This document shows positions 33,961-46,320 of a DNA stretch of 64,000 bases, piece by piece. The translations under genes were made by a program, and so were the position numbers. Within the stretch, counting starts at the first letter, position 1, and the number at the start of each line of letters is the position of its first letter. Source of the stretch: Rhodosorus marinus (Eukaryota; Rhodophyta; Stylonematophyceae; Stylonematales; Stylonemataceae); NCBI GenBank assembly GCA_029953675.1, contig JAMWBK010000007.1:310001-374000 (forward strand). The letters are read 5' to 3'. Below the pieces are notes generated by a model that made no database searches, was not told where the DNA came from, and saw nothing but the letters and a program-made list of their open reading frames with translations.

Positions 33961-36150
33961 TACGAATTGAATGGAAAAAAAATTGGATTGACGAAAAACG
34001 TCCATCACTCTATAGACAAAAAAAAGGAAAAAAGGAAAAAATATCACTTAGATATTTTCTGGTATCGTGGGAGGGTATTTCCATGGATAAAACGAGGGGT
34101 GATTTGTACGAAGGCTAGTGGCGACCGTTTATTATATTTTGTAAATATTAGAGACGTTATTGAATTTAATGAGGTGTATACACTAGAGGGGTTGAAGAAT
34201 GCGTTCTCCCCCATGTGCTTGGTGGCTGGTGAGCTTACCCTCGTATTGATTTACTTAATTTTTTGGGGGTGATCTAGGATATTTTGTCGAAACGAGGGTG
34301 TGAAGATTGTAAAAAACAAATTGGAAGGGGGGCAGTTATCTAACACTGATGTGTTTTTTTTTGGTTTTGTTGTTGTTTTTGTTACATACTTTTTTTACGT
34401 TGAAAAAGTTCTTCGAGAAAGAAGCCATATGAATTATTTTTTACGTTTTGCCGTTGTTTTTTGATTAGGAGACTTGCACTAGATTTTTTTTTGACGGTTG
34501 GACCTCCCCCCTAATACGATCATAATAGGAATGCACGGCAAAAGTCGATCTCAGCATATAAGGGGGGAGAAGGGTTTACTTTTTTTATCGTTTTCGTCAC
34601 TAAAATTTCTTTTATACAATAAATGTGTTTTATTCTAGAGAAATGCAGAATCTACCCCCACTCCCCGGGGCCCTCTCCTCAATAGAAACATACCACCCTG
34701 GCCACCCCTTTTCTGGAAATTCTAGTAGCACTACGACTAATGGATCTCCGCTCAAGTCAGAGAACCCTATCTTGCTTGGTTTGGATTCGTCTAGAGGTAT
34801 TAGCCAATAATCATCAGTGCCATGTACTATATCCGAATTTTATCCAATGAAATTTGGTTTCATTGGATATTATTTTTTTCTAGATGTTCATTGGTGTATC
34901 AACGAGCACTCCTTATTTCGTAGGAGAGTCATGAGTGGCGGTTGTTCCAAATGCAATTTGAAAACTATTTTCGTACAATTTTTAGATATTGATCCGGACC
35001 TTGGAAAAGAGGCTGATCTCGAAGACACACAAGACAGAGAGCCGACTTCCAAAATACAGAACCGAATAATATATAATTATATATATAATTATCAACCAAT
35101 CATGTAATATATTTAATGATATTATTTAGAATATCATTCCGGCACAATCCCAAGAAACCAATGAATTTCTCTCTGCCGTTTGGTATTGAACCATAGGATA
35201 CTCGCGACTTCGTATCTCATCCCTTTTTTGTTCCATTTTATGATTTACTTTATTATCCAATTGCTGCAATTCTTTAGAAAAAGAGATTGGTTTCAGCCAC
35301 TGGATCCTCTGCCGTTGGTACTAATCAATCCCTCCTCCTCCGCTCACTTCTAAAAAAATCCATATTGGTGGCTATTAGTACAAATGTACCGATCATTAAA
35401 AAAAAATTTGGTTTCTTCAATGTGTATCTTGTACTACTGAATTGAAACACACCCCTCCTCTCCCTTCCTCCCCCCCCCGCAACCGCCCGGCTACTCCATC
35501 CTCCCTTTTCTCCATTGGCAGTGAAAAAAAAAGGCCCGCACCTATGTATTTTTCATGGTGCAACGGATTTTGGCCATCAGCTAGTAAGCTGAGGAGGCCA
35601 AAAAGGGATTCTGGCAGTTAACGGCTTTTGTTGGTTGTCTCTTATGTATGAGCTGGGTTCGTCTATATGACGTGAGGAGCTCATTTGATAATATCCTCAC
35701 TGCTTGGTGAGTTACGCAGTGGAAATGCATCGGTCACAGGGCTTTTATTCTGTGGCCGGTAAGCTGGAAAGCTTCAGGATCAGAAAAAAAAAAGAAAAAA
35801 AACAAAACAGTGAGGGGGGGGCAGCTGTAGGCTCTCCGGGGGCTGTGTACTTGACTATCACCGTGCGCCTCTGGTGATCTCTTTTGATCAGCGGCGATAC
35901 TGTTCAGCCTCTGTCTCCGGCAGTTGGATTGGCTGAAGGATCTGCAATGAAAAAGAGACCTACCTAGTTATCGTTATCAATTGGCGAAAAGCATCCACTT
36001 GTACAATGCCACCCTCTGACCGTGTGGAAGGGGGGTAGCTGCTAAGGGGAGCAGCTGCAACTCAAAAAAATGTGCGGAACGATAGTATCCGCAATACAGA
36101 AGGGGTTCGCATTCTATTATCGGGATGGTCTGGACCTGATGGAAGCCAAA
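33961..36150. other. AT-rich intergenic region, no supported gene
   Basis: Very AT-rich to about 35,450. A 115-codon frame with a true ATG (33925-34272) follows a G-rich stretch and ends near a GTGAGC donor-like site, so a gene is possible. Its product is Lys/Tyr/Ile-rich and resembles nothing known, and its codon use is unlike the other genes. From 35,450 to 36,000 there are C-rich, then mixed sequences without recognisable content. Confidence 0.4.
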
Positions 36151-36159
36151 TTCATATAT

Positions 36160-37080
36160 TGGAGGCCTTTTATGTGACATTGTGTTACTGATCGTGGTAC
36201 TCCATTGCACTAACTGTCAGCTGTTTCTGGACGATATTGTGGCCTTTGGCAGTAACTTTCTGCTTAGTTTGCCTGGAAAACCAGTTCAAGCCGGTTTGTG
36301 GTCTCTTCTCGTACTTTCGGTGTCCAATTCCAGAAATGGGAGTGACGCTGAAGTTCGTAAGTCTTCAAAGGCGACGAACTTGTTGCGCTGTTTCAGCTTA
36401 GCATCCCAATTGCGGTAACAATCGAGGTCTTCTTCCTAACAGCCTTGGTGATGGGGTCACGTACGGTCCAAACTTGTGGGATTTACCATCTCCGTCCGTG
36501 CTCGAACGAGTAGCCATTCTTTCCCCCCCGCCAGTCCAGACATCTCTTAATAAGAACCGTGATGATAACTGATACGCCGCGAAGCAGCAGGTGCTGGAAA
36601 TTTTGTCGACGTACTGGATGGGATGAATCACTCAGGAACTTCTTTGAGAAGGATTTTATCATAGGCCAATTAAAACTGAGGAGTTGAGCGATATGCGATC
36701 AGATAGACAGAAGGCTCTGGGAAGGGCTCGTAAATCGTGCTAGCGGCTCTCCATGTGGAATCCTTATTTTCCTTCCTTGCATAACTAGGAGACCTTTGGA
36801 GCGGAGTTGAACCGAGTTGTCCTTATATCGTGATAGAGCAACTGTTGCGCTGCGGGTAGGCGGCTGCTCGGTACGGTTCCAATCAAGGTACTGAGCACAT
36901 GCATTTAGCACCTAGGATTGGTCGGCGAAATCTTAAGCTCCTAACGGATCCAATTCCGTTCGTTTCAATAAGAAGTAACCGCTGGTTTCGCTCTCACTTG
37001 ACAGGGTCCAGACAGGTTGGCCCCACTGGAACGAACATAGTTGAGCCTCGATCACAGCGTTCGGAGAGTCGAAGCCGCTC
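36160..37080 (+). mobile_element. Reverse-transcriptase remnant of an LTR retroelement
   Basis: The frame at 36182-36418 contains FLDDIVAFGSNF (codons from about 36,224), which fits the catalytic strand of Ty3/gypsy reverse transcriptases (Y/F-x-DD-I followed by F and G/S residues). The DNA after it carries another long frame (about 36,600-37,080) interrupted by many TAG, TGA and TAA codons but few frameshifts. I read this as a dead element. Neither LTRs nor a primer-binding site were found. Confidence 0.45.
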
Positions 37081-38867
37081 CTAACTGACGCCCGTGCGTA
37101 ACCGCGCCTTCAAATCTCCAATTCTCGCCTGCATAACGGCCATGTCCAGATCCCTGGTGAAGTTCCAAATCGTGACGATGATGTGCATCTGCCTCTCACG
37201 GCTGTTAATATTCTCTTCACCAAAGTACATCATCATCTTCTGTAGCGACACTCTCAGAACGCCGTGCATGCTTATGAGCGTGCTCCTCAGCTTCTTTCCT
37301 CCTTTCCGACCTGAAAGAAAGCTGGAGATCATGCCAGATGAAAGGCTGTTTGTTAGGCCAGTCCTGGAGCTGGTCCAGGTCATCCGGCAGAAACCACAAG
37401 GAGCCGTAACTTGTTCTGGTCATAGGTTTCGTATACGTACTTGCACACATCCATCACGAATGGATCGTCTGCGTCACCCAGCCGAGAAAATTCGACGACT
37501 CCCTCAAGAGTGTTGTAGAGTTCTGTTACGGATGTTTCTACGTCCTCCAGAAGGGGGAGAGAGACCATCTCGCTGGCCATGGTCGGCATGTCATCGATCG
37601 GAAGCATTCCAGGCGCGGCTTTAAGCACGCTCCGACTGAGCACCGAAAGCAGCGATTTCTCCGGTTCATTCGGGCTTGCTTCGGTCTTCAGGGTCGATAG
37701 GATATCAAGAGAGAAACCTGTTGGCAAGATAAGATTTTACATCAGAGTTATGGCGTTCAGCGGTAGGGAAGGAGCGAGAGCAGAACGAAATCGAATCAAC
37801 CCCCTGTCTTTCCACTGACCTTCAGCGTCCTGTTCGCCTTCTTTGAGGAGCACCTTATTGAACAAACGCAGACCAGCACGAAGGACGAAAGCCAGTTTCT
37901 CGCTCTCTGCAATCTCGTTTGCGATTTTGCTGTACTTGGTTAGCACGTCCGTTGCCTGTTGTGATTGGATTCAGTAGAGGAGGACGAAGTCCTTTGCTCG
38001 TCAGCTAAAAATCTCATGGGGAAGTTTTAACAATGGGCGCTAAATTTTTGAGCAGCAAACCTCCTTGACATCGCGTTCAAAGGTCATTATCGCAATGCCT
38101 GCTTCAAGGGTCTCCCGGATGTACGGAAAACGAGCAAACCGGCGGAAAAATTCCCTGCAGCGCCTCTCCGCTTGTCCCCTGGACCTCCTAAAGCTCATCA
38201 AAACGTGGCTAGGTGGAATGACTGAAAGGATTTGTCTTAGTTCATCGACTTCCAGGCCCCTTTTGTGAGGCATAAAAGTCGCTGTGATAACTTCTTCGGG
38301 AGTCAGGTCCAGAAGGGCGATGACGTCCATGACGTCCATGAATCTGTTGGCAGAAAAAAAGCAGGGCAACATGTATTGGTCTTAAGAAGAAACTCGCGAG
38401 CGTTGAATAAAAAGCTAGCCGATAACCAAAACTTACATGGCCTCAGCTTCACCCGCGGATGACAGCCCCCCGTCTGACAGGTCATTACTCCTCTTCTGGA
38501 GCTCATCCTCTGATGGATCATCTACTTCGGGAAAATGAACCGTTGAGAACTGAAAGTCCAGCTCAATGCCCTCTTCCCTCAACGACGGGCTCACATCATC
38601 GCTCCTCCTCGGGTCAAAATCAGGATCCACCTCGTCCTCCTCGAAATCCACGAGAATCGCATCACCAAGTGCTCGATACCAATCGACCTCGAGTTCCTTT
38701 GCGGTAATGTTAAGTATCCTCGCAGAAATACTCGCCGCAGCCTCCTCCACGCTCTCAAGGTTCTTGTCGATGTTCGCGAGACACTGTCTGATCAAGTCTC
38801 GAGTACCGCGCCGAAGAGTACTATTCGCGTCGACACCCCACTCCTCATCGCCCCAGGACTTTCCCAT
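37081..38867 (-). CDS. Divergent formin homology-2 (FH2) protein without FH1 region
   Basis: Minus-strand exons 38867-38437, 38343-38061, 37955-37820 and 37717 to about 37,440 join in phase; a last exon ends at 37081, its acceptor near 37,300-37,240 being unresolved. Total length is near 440 residues. The middle matches the formin FH2 core: MDVMDVIALLDLTPEEV, LRQILSVIPP, AERRCREFFRRFARFPYIRE, then GFSLDILSTLKT and SLLSVLSRSV, and near the end MMMYFGEEN. The usually conserved GNxLNxGxxRGxAxGF motif is reduced to LRLFNKVLLKEGEQDAEGF. There is no proline-rich FH1 segment; the first 140 residues are acidic. Formins nucleate and track growing actin filaments. Without FH1 it could not recruit profilin-actin in the usual way, so a capping, regulatory or non-actin role is possible. 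Confidence 0.8.
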
Positions 38868-40100
38868 CCTCAGTCAAAACCCCCAAAATCAATCCAAAAG
38901 CCCGCGAAAGCTCTCTCAAGCTGCTAGCTAAGCTGCCATCCTGAGGTGTCACTCCCCACAAGCTCCTCCGTCACGATTCAGTTCCATTTTTGGATGAGTA
39001 GCACGCACCCCCAAAGGAAAGAACATCTGAAAGACTTCGTTGCGGATGAGAAGGCCAGCCTCCTTTTCGTCCCTTTCATAGTGGACGGGGACAAGGCGGG
39101 CGCACAAGAGATTTTGTTTCGTATGGCAGACTGGCTTCCGCTGGTCTAGATGAGGCCCTGTGGGCAGGTTTCTTCAGCGCCAGTGGTTCCTATGGAGTCT
39201 TTTCGATTTTGCAGAAAGATCCGTGGCTGTAGTGGAGGCCATCGCTGTTCTGGGTCTGGCTCGAGGTTGGGAGACTAGTCAAAGCTTGAATTCGAAGTTT
39301 GGGAAGTTATCATCTGGGCTAGTTTCCTTCAAAAAGGGGCTGGAAATCGATGCCGGATGAGGCTGTGGAAGTCTAGAGGAGAAGGTCGGTGCCTGTCGTA
39401 CGAAAAAACGTTTTCGAAATCATCTGACGAGGGGCTGGGTTACCGCATGACTCGCTGGTGCCTTACCCTGAGCCTGGATCAGAAACTGACTGACGGATTT
39501 TTTTTATGGGGATGAGTGCGAAGAATGATTGTGACTGATCTTCCCACGACGTGCCCACTGGCTCAAACACGTACAGCGCCGCGTATTGGTTGGAGCAGGA
39601 GCGCAGCCGAACAGGCATGATTTCTACTGGAGCGCCCTGCGGATACGTAGATTTTTTTCCTGGTCGACTTCGCTGCTTAGGCGCACTCGGCTGTGGACAC
39701 CCATGTTGTGTATAGTTCAAGGACCAGCGCAGGTCAAAAAGGCCACAACCACGCATCGCCGCATGGAAGAGGCTAGCCAGTGGCGTTGCGTATTTGGTGT
39801 TCAGGATTTCGGCTACACCTAGTGCAAGCTAGAAATCCTCTGCAGCCTCATCAACGAAAGCGCATACTGCTCCCCTGCGCCCCGGTTCCGAGGAAAAAAT
39901 CCAAACAGATATACTTGATCGGCAGACGACGGGATGCAATTGGTTTTACTCAGCTCCTAAGCGCGCCACAAGATCGAGATGTCAAAAATATATGTAGCCG
40001 GCGCCAGGCCCAACGAAGAACCTCAGCACGTCCGTCCTCTAGAATTGACTGATGCAGCTCAGCGTCATCCTGATCGAGAGTGTTAGATCCCCCTGCTAGA
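38868..40100. other. Intergenic, no recognised gene
   Basis: The first 80 bp are A/C-rich, the presumed leader of the minus-strand formin. Further on, several frames of 60-100 codons on both strands overlap (for example 39756-39463 minus). None shows a known domain and they look like decayed repeat DNA. Confidence 0.4.
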
Positions 40101-42476
40101 GTACTCGCTCCGCAGATCAGATCAACTAGATGTCAACGCCAGTTATTAACCTGGTGGCCTGCCTCAATGAAGGCCTCAGGCTAACTGATGTTGCTGGGTC
40201 CCCTTCTCATGCACAAAAAAAAAGAAATTCATTTCTTCGGGTAAAGCAATTTTTTTTTCTTTTTCTGTCTTGCTTCTTTTCAAAAGGAGGGGGAGGGCAG
40301 CACGCCACCATCTTTCCCGTCATGCTCCCAAGCAAAAACCGCCTCCAATTTATTATTAGTTTATTTTCCTGCCTCTCTCTCATGAGGAACGCCTTGAAGA
40401 AAGCCGATGGACGAACGAGTTTTCAGGAGATATTAAGTGAGATACTAGGAATACGATCATTGGATAATTTTGTACTTAAGATACTTCCATTGGTTAAATT
40501 CAAAACTCAAAAAAACAAAAAAAGGCGAGGAATGCGTCAACTGGATCATATTCACGTTCCTAATTCGTCGAAAAGATTTTCTCATATTCCGAACAAAAAA
40601 CAAAAAAGCAGAACAAAGAATCAAGACATCCAATAGCTGCCTACAAAAACATTTAAAATTCTACTCCCTCCATCCCAAGGAAAAGTGTAAATGAGATACA
40701 TCTTCGTTAATGATTGGTGTACATAGAAACGTCTTCCCTGATATCGCTGATCATGCGAAAACCGCTCCGTTGTGAACCTCCAATAATCCGCTTTCGATCC
40801 TTTCATTGGACTAAAAGTTTCACTTGCGGGATAGGTATTTTGATCAAAATTGCTTGCTCAAATTAGCCTTCAACCAATTACATCCTGAGCAGCTTTCTCG
40901 GGGTCAGCGAAGCAATAACGATGTCCGGCTCTGTAGTAAGGGAACAGTAACCCCCACGAGATATTATAGTTTAAGCTTTTTTATTTTGAATATCTGATAT
41001 ATCGTATCAGCATGGTGAAGGACGAAACTCGTCTACGTCGGTAACGGGTCAGCGCGGATTTACTAGCGAATCTCATACCTTATTTTTGGCACTATTCAAG
41101 TCCAAGCTGTATTCGAGATGATTTGAAGGGGGTAGCGAAGAAAATATTGCGCGCAAGTTCATGGGAAATATGTTTCGCCAAAAAAAAGAGCAAGCCCATG
41201 GTCATCCGCAAAGTTGGAAGGCAGGTTTCAAGAACAGGGAACAGGGGTAGCGTTTATCAGTTCCTTTCAGATAGAAAAGTGCTATAAATACAATTAGTTT
41301 GAAAAAAATCATTTTTATCCGAGGATAAAGGGGGGTATGACAGAACCAGTTTCGTGCTTCTGAAAAAAGAAACTTGCTTCCCAAGGGGGGGGGGAGGTAT
41401 AGTAATTGTTTCTAGAAATAGCGACTACTGGGAAAGCCAGCAAAAAAGAACAAATCAAGCACAATTGCATCTCTGGTCAATAATAATAAAACAAAAGAAA
41501 CTTATTATATCAAAATATCTTATGATTTATTTCTTATTTTGATAACTCCTCCGATTGTTGTCTGTCCAAGCAGATACCTTCACGTCGCCCGATCCTTCGG
41601 GAAAACGCCAAAACTAAAACGCAATAAGCCAATGAACCCCCGGGAAATTCCAAACTTCAATTTTTCTAATGCCATACCAACTAAATTTTTTTGTTTCTTT
41701 TCCTGGACGGGCGGTGTGAAATCCTTCCTTGCTAACATAACCGCTCCTTACCCCTCCGATCCGCTCCACAAAACCCGTTCCGATTTCTTATCAAATCCAC
41801 CCTTTTTAGAGGTTTCTATGACGAATAAGAGTTCTGGTTGAATGGGGCCTGGGGGGGGGAGGGAGGGAGATGGTAAAGGGTTTGCTTTTTCGGTGAAAGT
41901 TTGGATGGAAGCGGAAAGGAAACAAAACAAAAAAATTTAAAAAATAGACGGCAGTTTTTTTTCTTAGTGCCTTGGGGGGGGAAGGCAATCACCACTACGC
42001 GCTTGTGTGAGCGAATTTGTGCTCGTTTTGAAGGGGACGCCTTGAAGAGGAAGATTTGGACGGTGGTGGACAGGGTGGGAAAAAAAAGAAAATTGAGACT
42101 CCTGTTGCTGGTTTTTCTCGTTGCGCGGCCTTTATGTCATGTCTTCATGGGTCGGTGAAGGGTAGGGGGGGCGGGGGAGTTTGAAGGAAGAGAGGGAAGG
42201 GTGTGTAGTTTTAAGGCGGATGGTATATGAATCTGTTGGTCTCAACGTTTGCTGGTAAAGATCGAGTAGGGTGTGCATGAGTTTTGCGTGGAGTTTTAGG
42301 AAGGAGGGTTTGTGAGGATCTGGGGAGGGGGGAGGGAGGGCGTGGGCGGGGAGCGCAATTTGGTGGGTGGGGTGGGGGAGAGGGGGGCGGGGGGAGGGGC
42401 GGAGAGGAGTTTGTTGCAGTAGATTCTTGCTCGCCTTTTGTCTTCAACTAGCGTGAGGTAGGCTCTTTCATATAGA
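40101..42476. other. AT-rich intergenic region with a divergent C-rich/G-rich switch
   Basis: AT-rich to 41,540, then C-rich to about 41,810, then strongly G-rich to the next start at 42,477. The G-rich part is the leader of the plus-strand gene. The C-rich part would fit a minus-strand transcript to the left, but no convincing coding frame is found there (minus frames at 40806-40621 and 41384-41202 are short and AT-rich). Confidence 0.4.
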
Positions 42477-43344
42477 ATGGGTGCTCCGAGTGAGCCGTTT
42501 CTGTTGCAAATGCTCTGCGACGTTGCCGGTGATGCAAAGCGAGCTGAGGAAGCGGGAAAACGGTCTGCTTCTACGGTTGATAGTCCCGTGAGCAGAGAAA
42601 ATGGCTCGTTGGAAAGCATCAAAACATCTGATAAGGCAAAGCTGAAGGAGACAAGTCGGTCCACTCCGCTCAGTTCGTCTAGCGTAACCAAGAGCGACAA
42701 GTCTGGGCAAGTGGACAAGAAGGTTGAAAAGACTGCGACGAAGGACAGGAAGCGTAGTCGCGAATCGGGGACCGAAAGTAGTTCGCTGTCGAGGTAATTT
42801 CAAGCAAGTGAATGATACCCGTGGGAGTTAGTATTCGAGTGACTTACGTTCCATAATGATGCTCATTTTCGTTTCTTTGAGGACTTTGAAACGAGCCTCC
42901 GATCAGAACAAGGTTGGGTCAAAGATGGAGTCGCGACGATGTGCGGATCTTGAACGCGCTCTGAAAGAATCAAACAAGAGAGTTCACAAGTTGCAGGAAG
43001 ACAAGGCCGCCCTGCAAAAGCGGTGTACACAAGTAGAAGCTATTCTCTACGGTTTGCCCGCCGGGCCTCCGAGCGTACCTACTGGGGTGCCCTACCCAGT
43101 AAGCCAGCCTTATTATGGGGTAAGCTCTTCATACCGGGAGAACCATCATCAGAATATGCCGCAGATGGTTGACGGTAGTCTATCTTTTCGATCTGGCCAT
43201 TTGAAGCAACATCATGCAGAGTCGCCGCAGTACTATCAGCCTCAGATGCCGGGAATCTATGAGGATGTTTCCGTCATTCCCGTGATGAACAGGTTTAGTC
43301 CAGATTGGCGTGAATACCCGTTCCCACGGGATGCAAAGCACTAG
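42477..43344 (+). CDS. Unrecognised coiled-coil protein, possibly degenerate bZIP
   Basis: Exons 42477-42793 and 42882-43344 join in phase 2 to 259 residues. The first 105 residues are Ser/Lys-rich and low in complexity. A basic stretch (about 106-125, NKVGSKMESRRCADLERAL) runs into a heptad-like segment (about 124-152) with Leu or Val at several heptad positions. This resembles the basic-region-plus-zipper order of bZIP factors, but the invariant Asn is not in register with the Arg and one heptad has Ser, so I do not call it bZIP. The C-terminal 100 residues are rich in Pro, Tyr, Gln and His (YYQPQMPG). No pathway can be assigned; a nuclear role is a guess. Confidence 0.65.
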
Positions 43345-46320
43345 GCCGAGCGCAGAAAGAATTGTCGCAGTTGTACATACATCTCGAAATATGATTGCAA
43401 CAGAAAAAAATGAGTTGCTCTTCTATTAACATCAGCAAGCAGAAGTAAAAAAGCCATTGGAGGCTGAAATTCAAGGTTGTGGAATTGTCTTTAGGAGGCG
43501 TGCCTGTATTTCGCAGGTCTTGTGAACCACTCCTCCTAGGAAGCGCTCGGGTTTCTGTACGCCAATTGGATTTTTATCTTGACTAGCATTCAGACTAGTC
43601 AACCTGCTTGGGAACCGTGCCTCGGTCGGGGGGGTGCGAGCTTCTGGGTGTAGGCGAAGAAAATTCTCCACGTCTTATGCAGCCAGCTTGCATGAGAAAT
43701 TTAGGAAAGTTCATTGTTGCGCAAGCAGCGTAGAACGAGCTTGCTGAATCATCCAGCTACAGAAAGCTTTCACCATCGACAGGTGGACTTGTAGATGCTT
43801 ACTGGACTCGAGGCATCTCGTTTTCGATTTGCAGATGCCCAGGTGACCCACTCCTCTTCGGTTTGACATTGACATATGTACTGCTGACCGATGTCTTCAC
43901 GGGTGCAGAACCTCCTGTGCCCTTGGCATTTGAGCTTGTGCTGGCCGTGCTTGCCGCTCGTCAGTCGATTCTTGAACGCAAAAAACAGCTAAAATCCTTG
44001 CTCGTGTGGATGGACTGTAGGCCACTCCCAACCTTGTCCCCCCGAGGATGCGAGGCATTTCTCTACCATATACCCAACAATCCGCCTCTTGCAATGCAAA
44101 GACAAAGATGATGAGAGTCTGCCAAGTTAAAAACTCCATTGACAAGACCGCTGCTTGAAAAGGGAGAGTAACTACTCCATCCATCGAGCTCCGTTTAGAG
44201 CACATGTGTGTACCCGCCCTCTCCAAACACTAGTGGAACTACTGATTTGCATGGTGGCGGGAAGATCCCAGCGAATTTTCCATCCCCCAAAGTGAACCAA
44301 CATTCCCACGTGGGCGACACGACAGTGAGTTGTCCATTTAGGGTATATATCACAGGTCTTTTAGATGAGTCCCTACTACCTATGCGCTGGGTGAATGGAA
44401 GATCACAACCTACCCCATCCAAAGGGCCCTCACTGGTCCACAGCTTCTATCTTCTCGCTCGACCTGAGCAGATCGCCTCCAAAACGATGATTGCCCTTGT
44501 GATGATCAGTCATTTTAAACAATCAATCCACAATACCACAACAAAAATCTTGAAATATCGAATACTCACTGCGGAAAAAACCTTCTCGCTTATCTTAATA
44601 AAAATGAACAATTCAAGGATATTCCAATAAAAGTACGACAATAACAAACATACTTAAGTTTAATTCGATATCGCATATGTACAGACACGTGCAAGAACAC
44701 AATTTGTTTTTAAAAGTGGAATTGTTTTATTATTCTAGGGCGAATGGAACGAACCATTAAAATATCTCACGAAAGGAAAAAGATCTCTAACTTTTAAGAT
44801 GGTGGGGGGTATAGTGTGATCGAGCGTTATCTGGAAACGGGAACAGGTTTGCTTTTGGGGGGGAAGGAGAAATCTGCAACTCCCGAGAAATGCTCAGAAG
44901 GACATCTTAGAGAATCTTTTCCAACATCTTCTTACAATGCAATACTGAGCTTTGCAATCTTCCCAACACAGCTCGCTTTGTCGACCCAGCCTTTTGTTTG
45001 TTTGTTCCTCAAAAGCCGGTTGAGTCAAGTCTGTTCCAAGGGTTTTGGCCTGAGGACGCTCGTTGGATCAGAAGATTCTCCATGAGGTCTCCATGAGCTC
45101 AAGAGACCCCCCGGTCCACTTCATACCGGGCAGCTTCACAACCCTTGCAGGCTTCCCCATCAGCGAACCTCGTAAACCTAGACACACCCAGGCTTTCATA
45201 CACAAGTTTGCATAGCAGTCCCAAGACTCCCGTAGTCGTCAAATGTTGGTCTTCACAAAAGCAATATCTCGCCATCCATTCCAACTGCAAGAAAGAAAAA
45301 AAAACGATCTACATCTACATCGTAAACGATATCGTATGAACTAAAATTACTTCAATTCATGAATATCTCCTTTCCATCAATTCATTAGATACAGAGTTAA
45401 ACCATACACAATCTAGTATTGCCCTCCTCATGGTGCTCTTCAAACAAGACACACCCCCCCCAAGCCAAACCAGCAACCGAAATGAGATATTTTTCTGACA
45501 TTATCAACCGATAGATTTTCAGGGGTAACCAAATAGACCCCAACCCACCCGTTTACCTACAAAGGGGGGTTGTAGATATCCCATACTATCATATTCAAAA
45601 CATTTTTCCTGATTTACTAAGCTGACAGTAAAATTTCTCCTACCCATACCAAAAGCAAAATTTTAGATTTTATCGCCCCTATTACCCCCCTCTATTTTCT
45701 CCTTAACAATATTGCAATTCGAAAACCAGGAAATGGTTAAATTTAGTTTTTATTGGAAAAAAGGAAAGGAGTGGATGAAAAATGGGGGCAAATGAACTTC
45801 TTCGGAGGAGGGGGAGTTTGAATATCGAAGGTTTTTTGCATGGATTGGTGATTTTTAGATGTTTTATTAGAGGATACAGTATTGATGGGTTGTTAGATAA
45901 GGGGAGGAAAAATGGAATTTGGAAGGGGGGGGGTGGTGGTTAGGAATACAATTTTTTGGGGGGGTTTATTCAAATGGTGAATGTCATTTACATTATAAGA
46001 AGGAATGGCGAAGAGGCAGACTTGTGATTTGGTATGTATTGAACGTTGGAAGAGGGAGAGAGGGAGAGAGAGACAGAGGGATAGATAGAGAGGAGATAAG
46101 GAGAGAGGGAGAGAGAGAAAGAGATAGAGAGAGATAGACTGAACCCTTTTTTTTAAGGTTTGTGTTGATGAAAAGTTAAGAAAAGTGAAAGTCGAGGGTT
46201 GGAGACAGAGGTGTTTTTTAAGCTTATTTTGTCGGTTAGGGTTTTGCCAAGTTGGGTTGGGGGTAGGGGGTGGACGGGGGCTTGGTGGAGGTTTTTGAGT
46301 TGAATAGGTAAATACGAACG
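43345..46320. other. Intergenic, no supported gene; divergent C-rich/G-rich switch
   Basis: No recognised protein. A minus-strand frame at 45290-45099 starts with ATG, contains CKGC and sits just left of a C-rich stretch (45,420-45,720), the usual context of a minus-strand start. It may be a first exon, but I find no continuation. From 45,770 to 46,320 the plus strand is G-rich with a long GA-rich repeat (46,046-46,138), upstream of the next gene. Confidence 0.4.

Noticed and set aside
33925-34272. 115-codon ATG frame in AT-rich DNA
   Set aside because: The position after a G-rich stretch is suggestive, but codon use and composition are unlike all supported genes and no family is recognisable.
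40650-40700. Stowaway-like MITE end (CTACTCCCTCCATCCCAAGG)
   Set aside because: It resembles the terminal repeat of plant Stowaway elements, but I found no inverted partner or TA target duplication nearby, so a chance match is likely.
42882-43000. bZIP transcription factor
   Set aside because: The basic stretch and heptads are suggestive, but the invariant Asn and Arg spacing is off by one and the zipper has a Ser in a key position.
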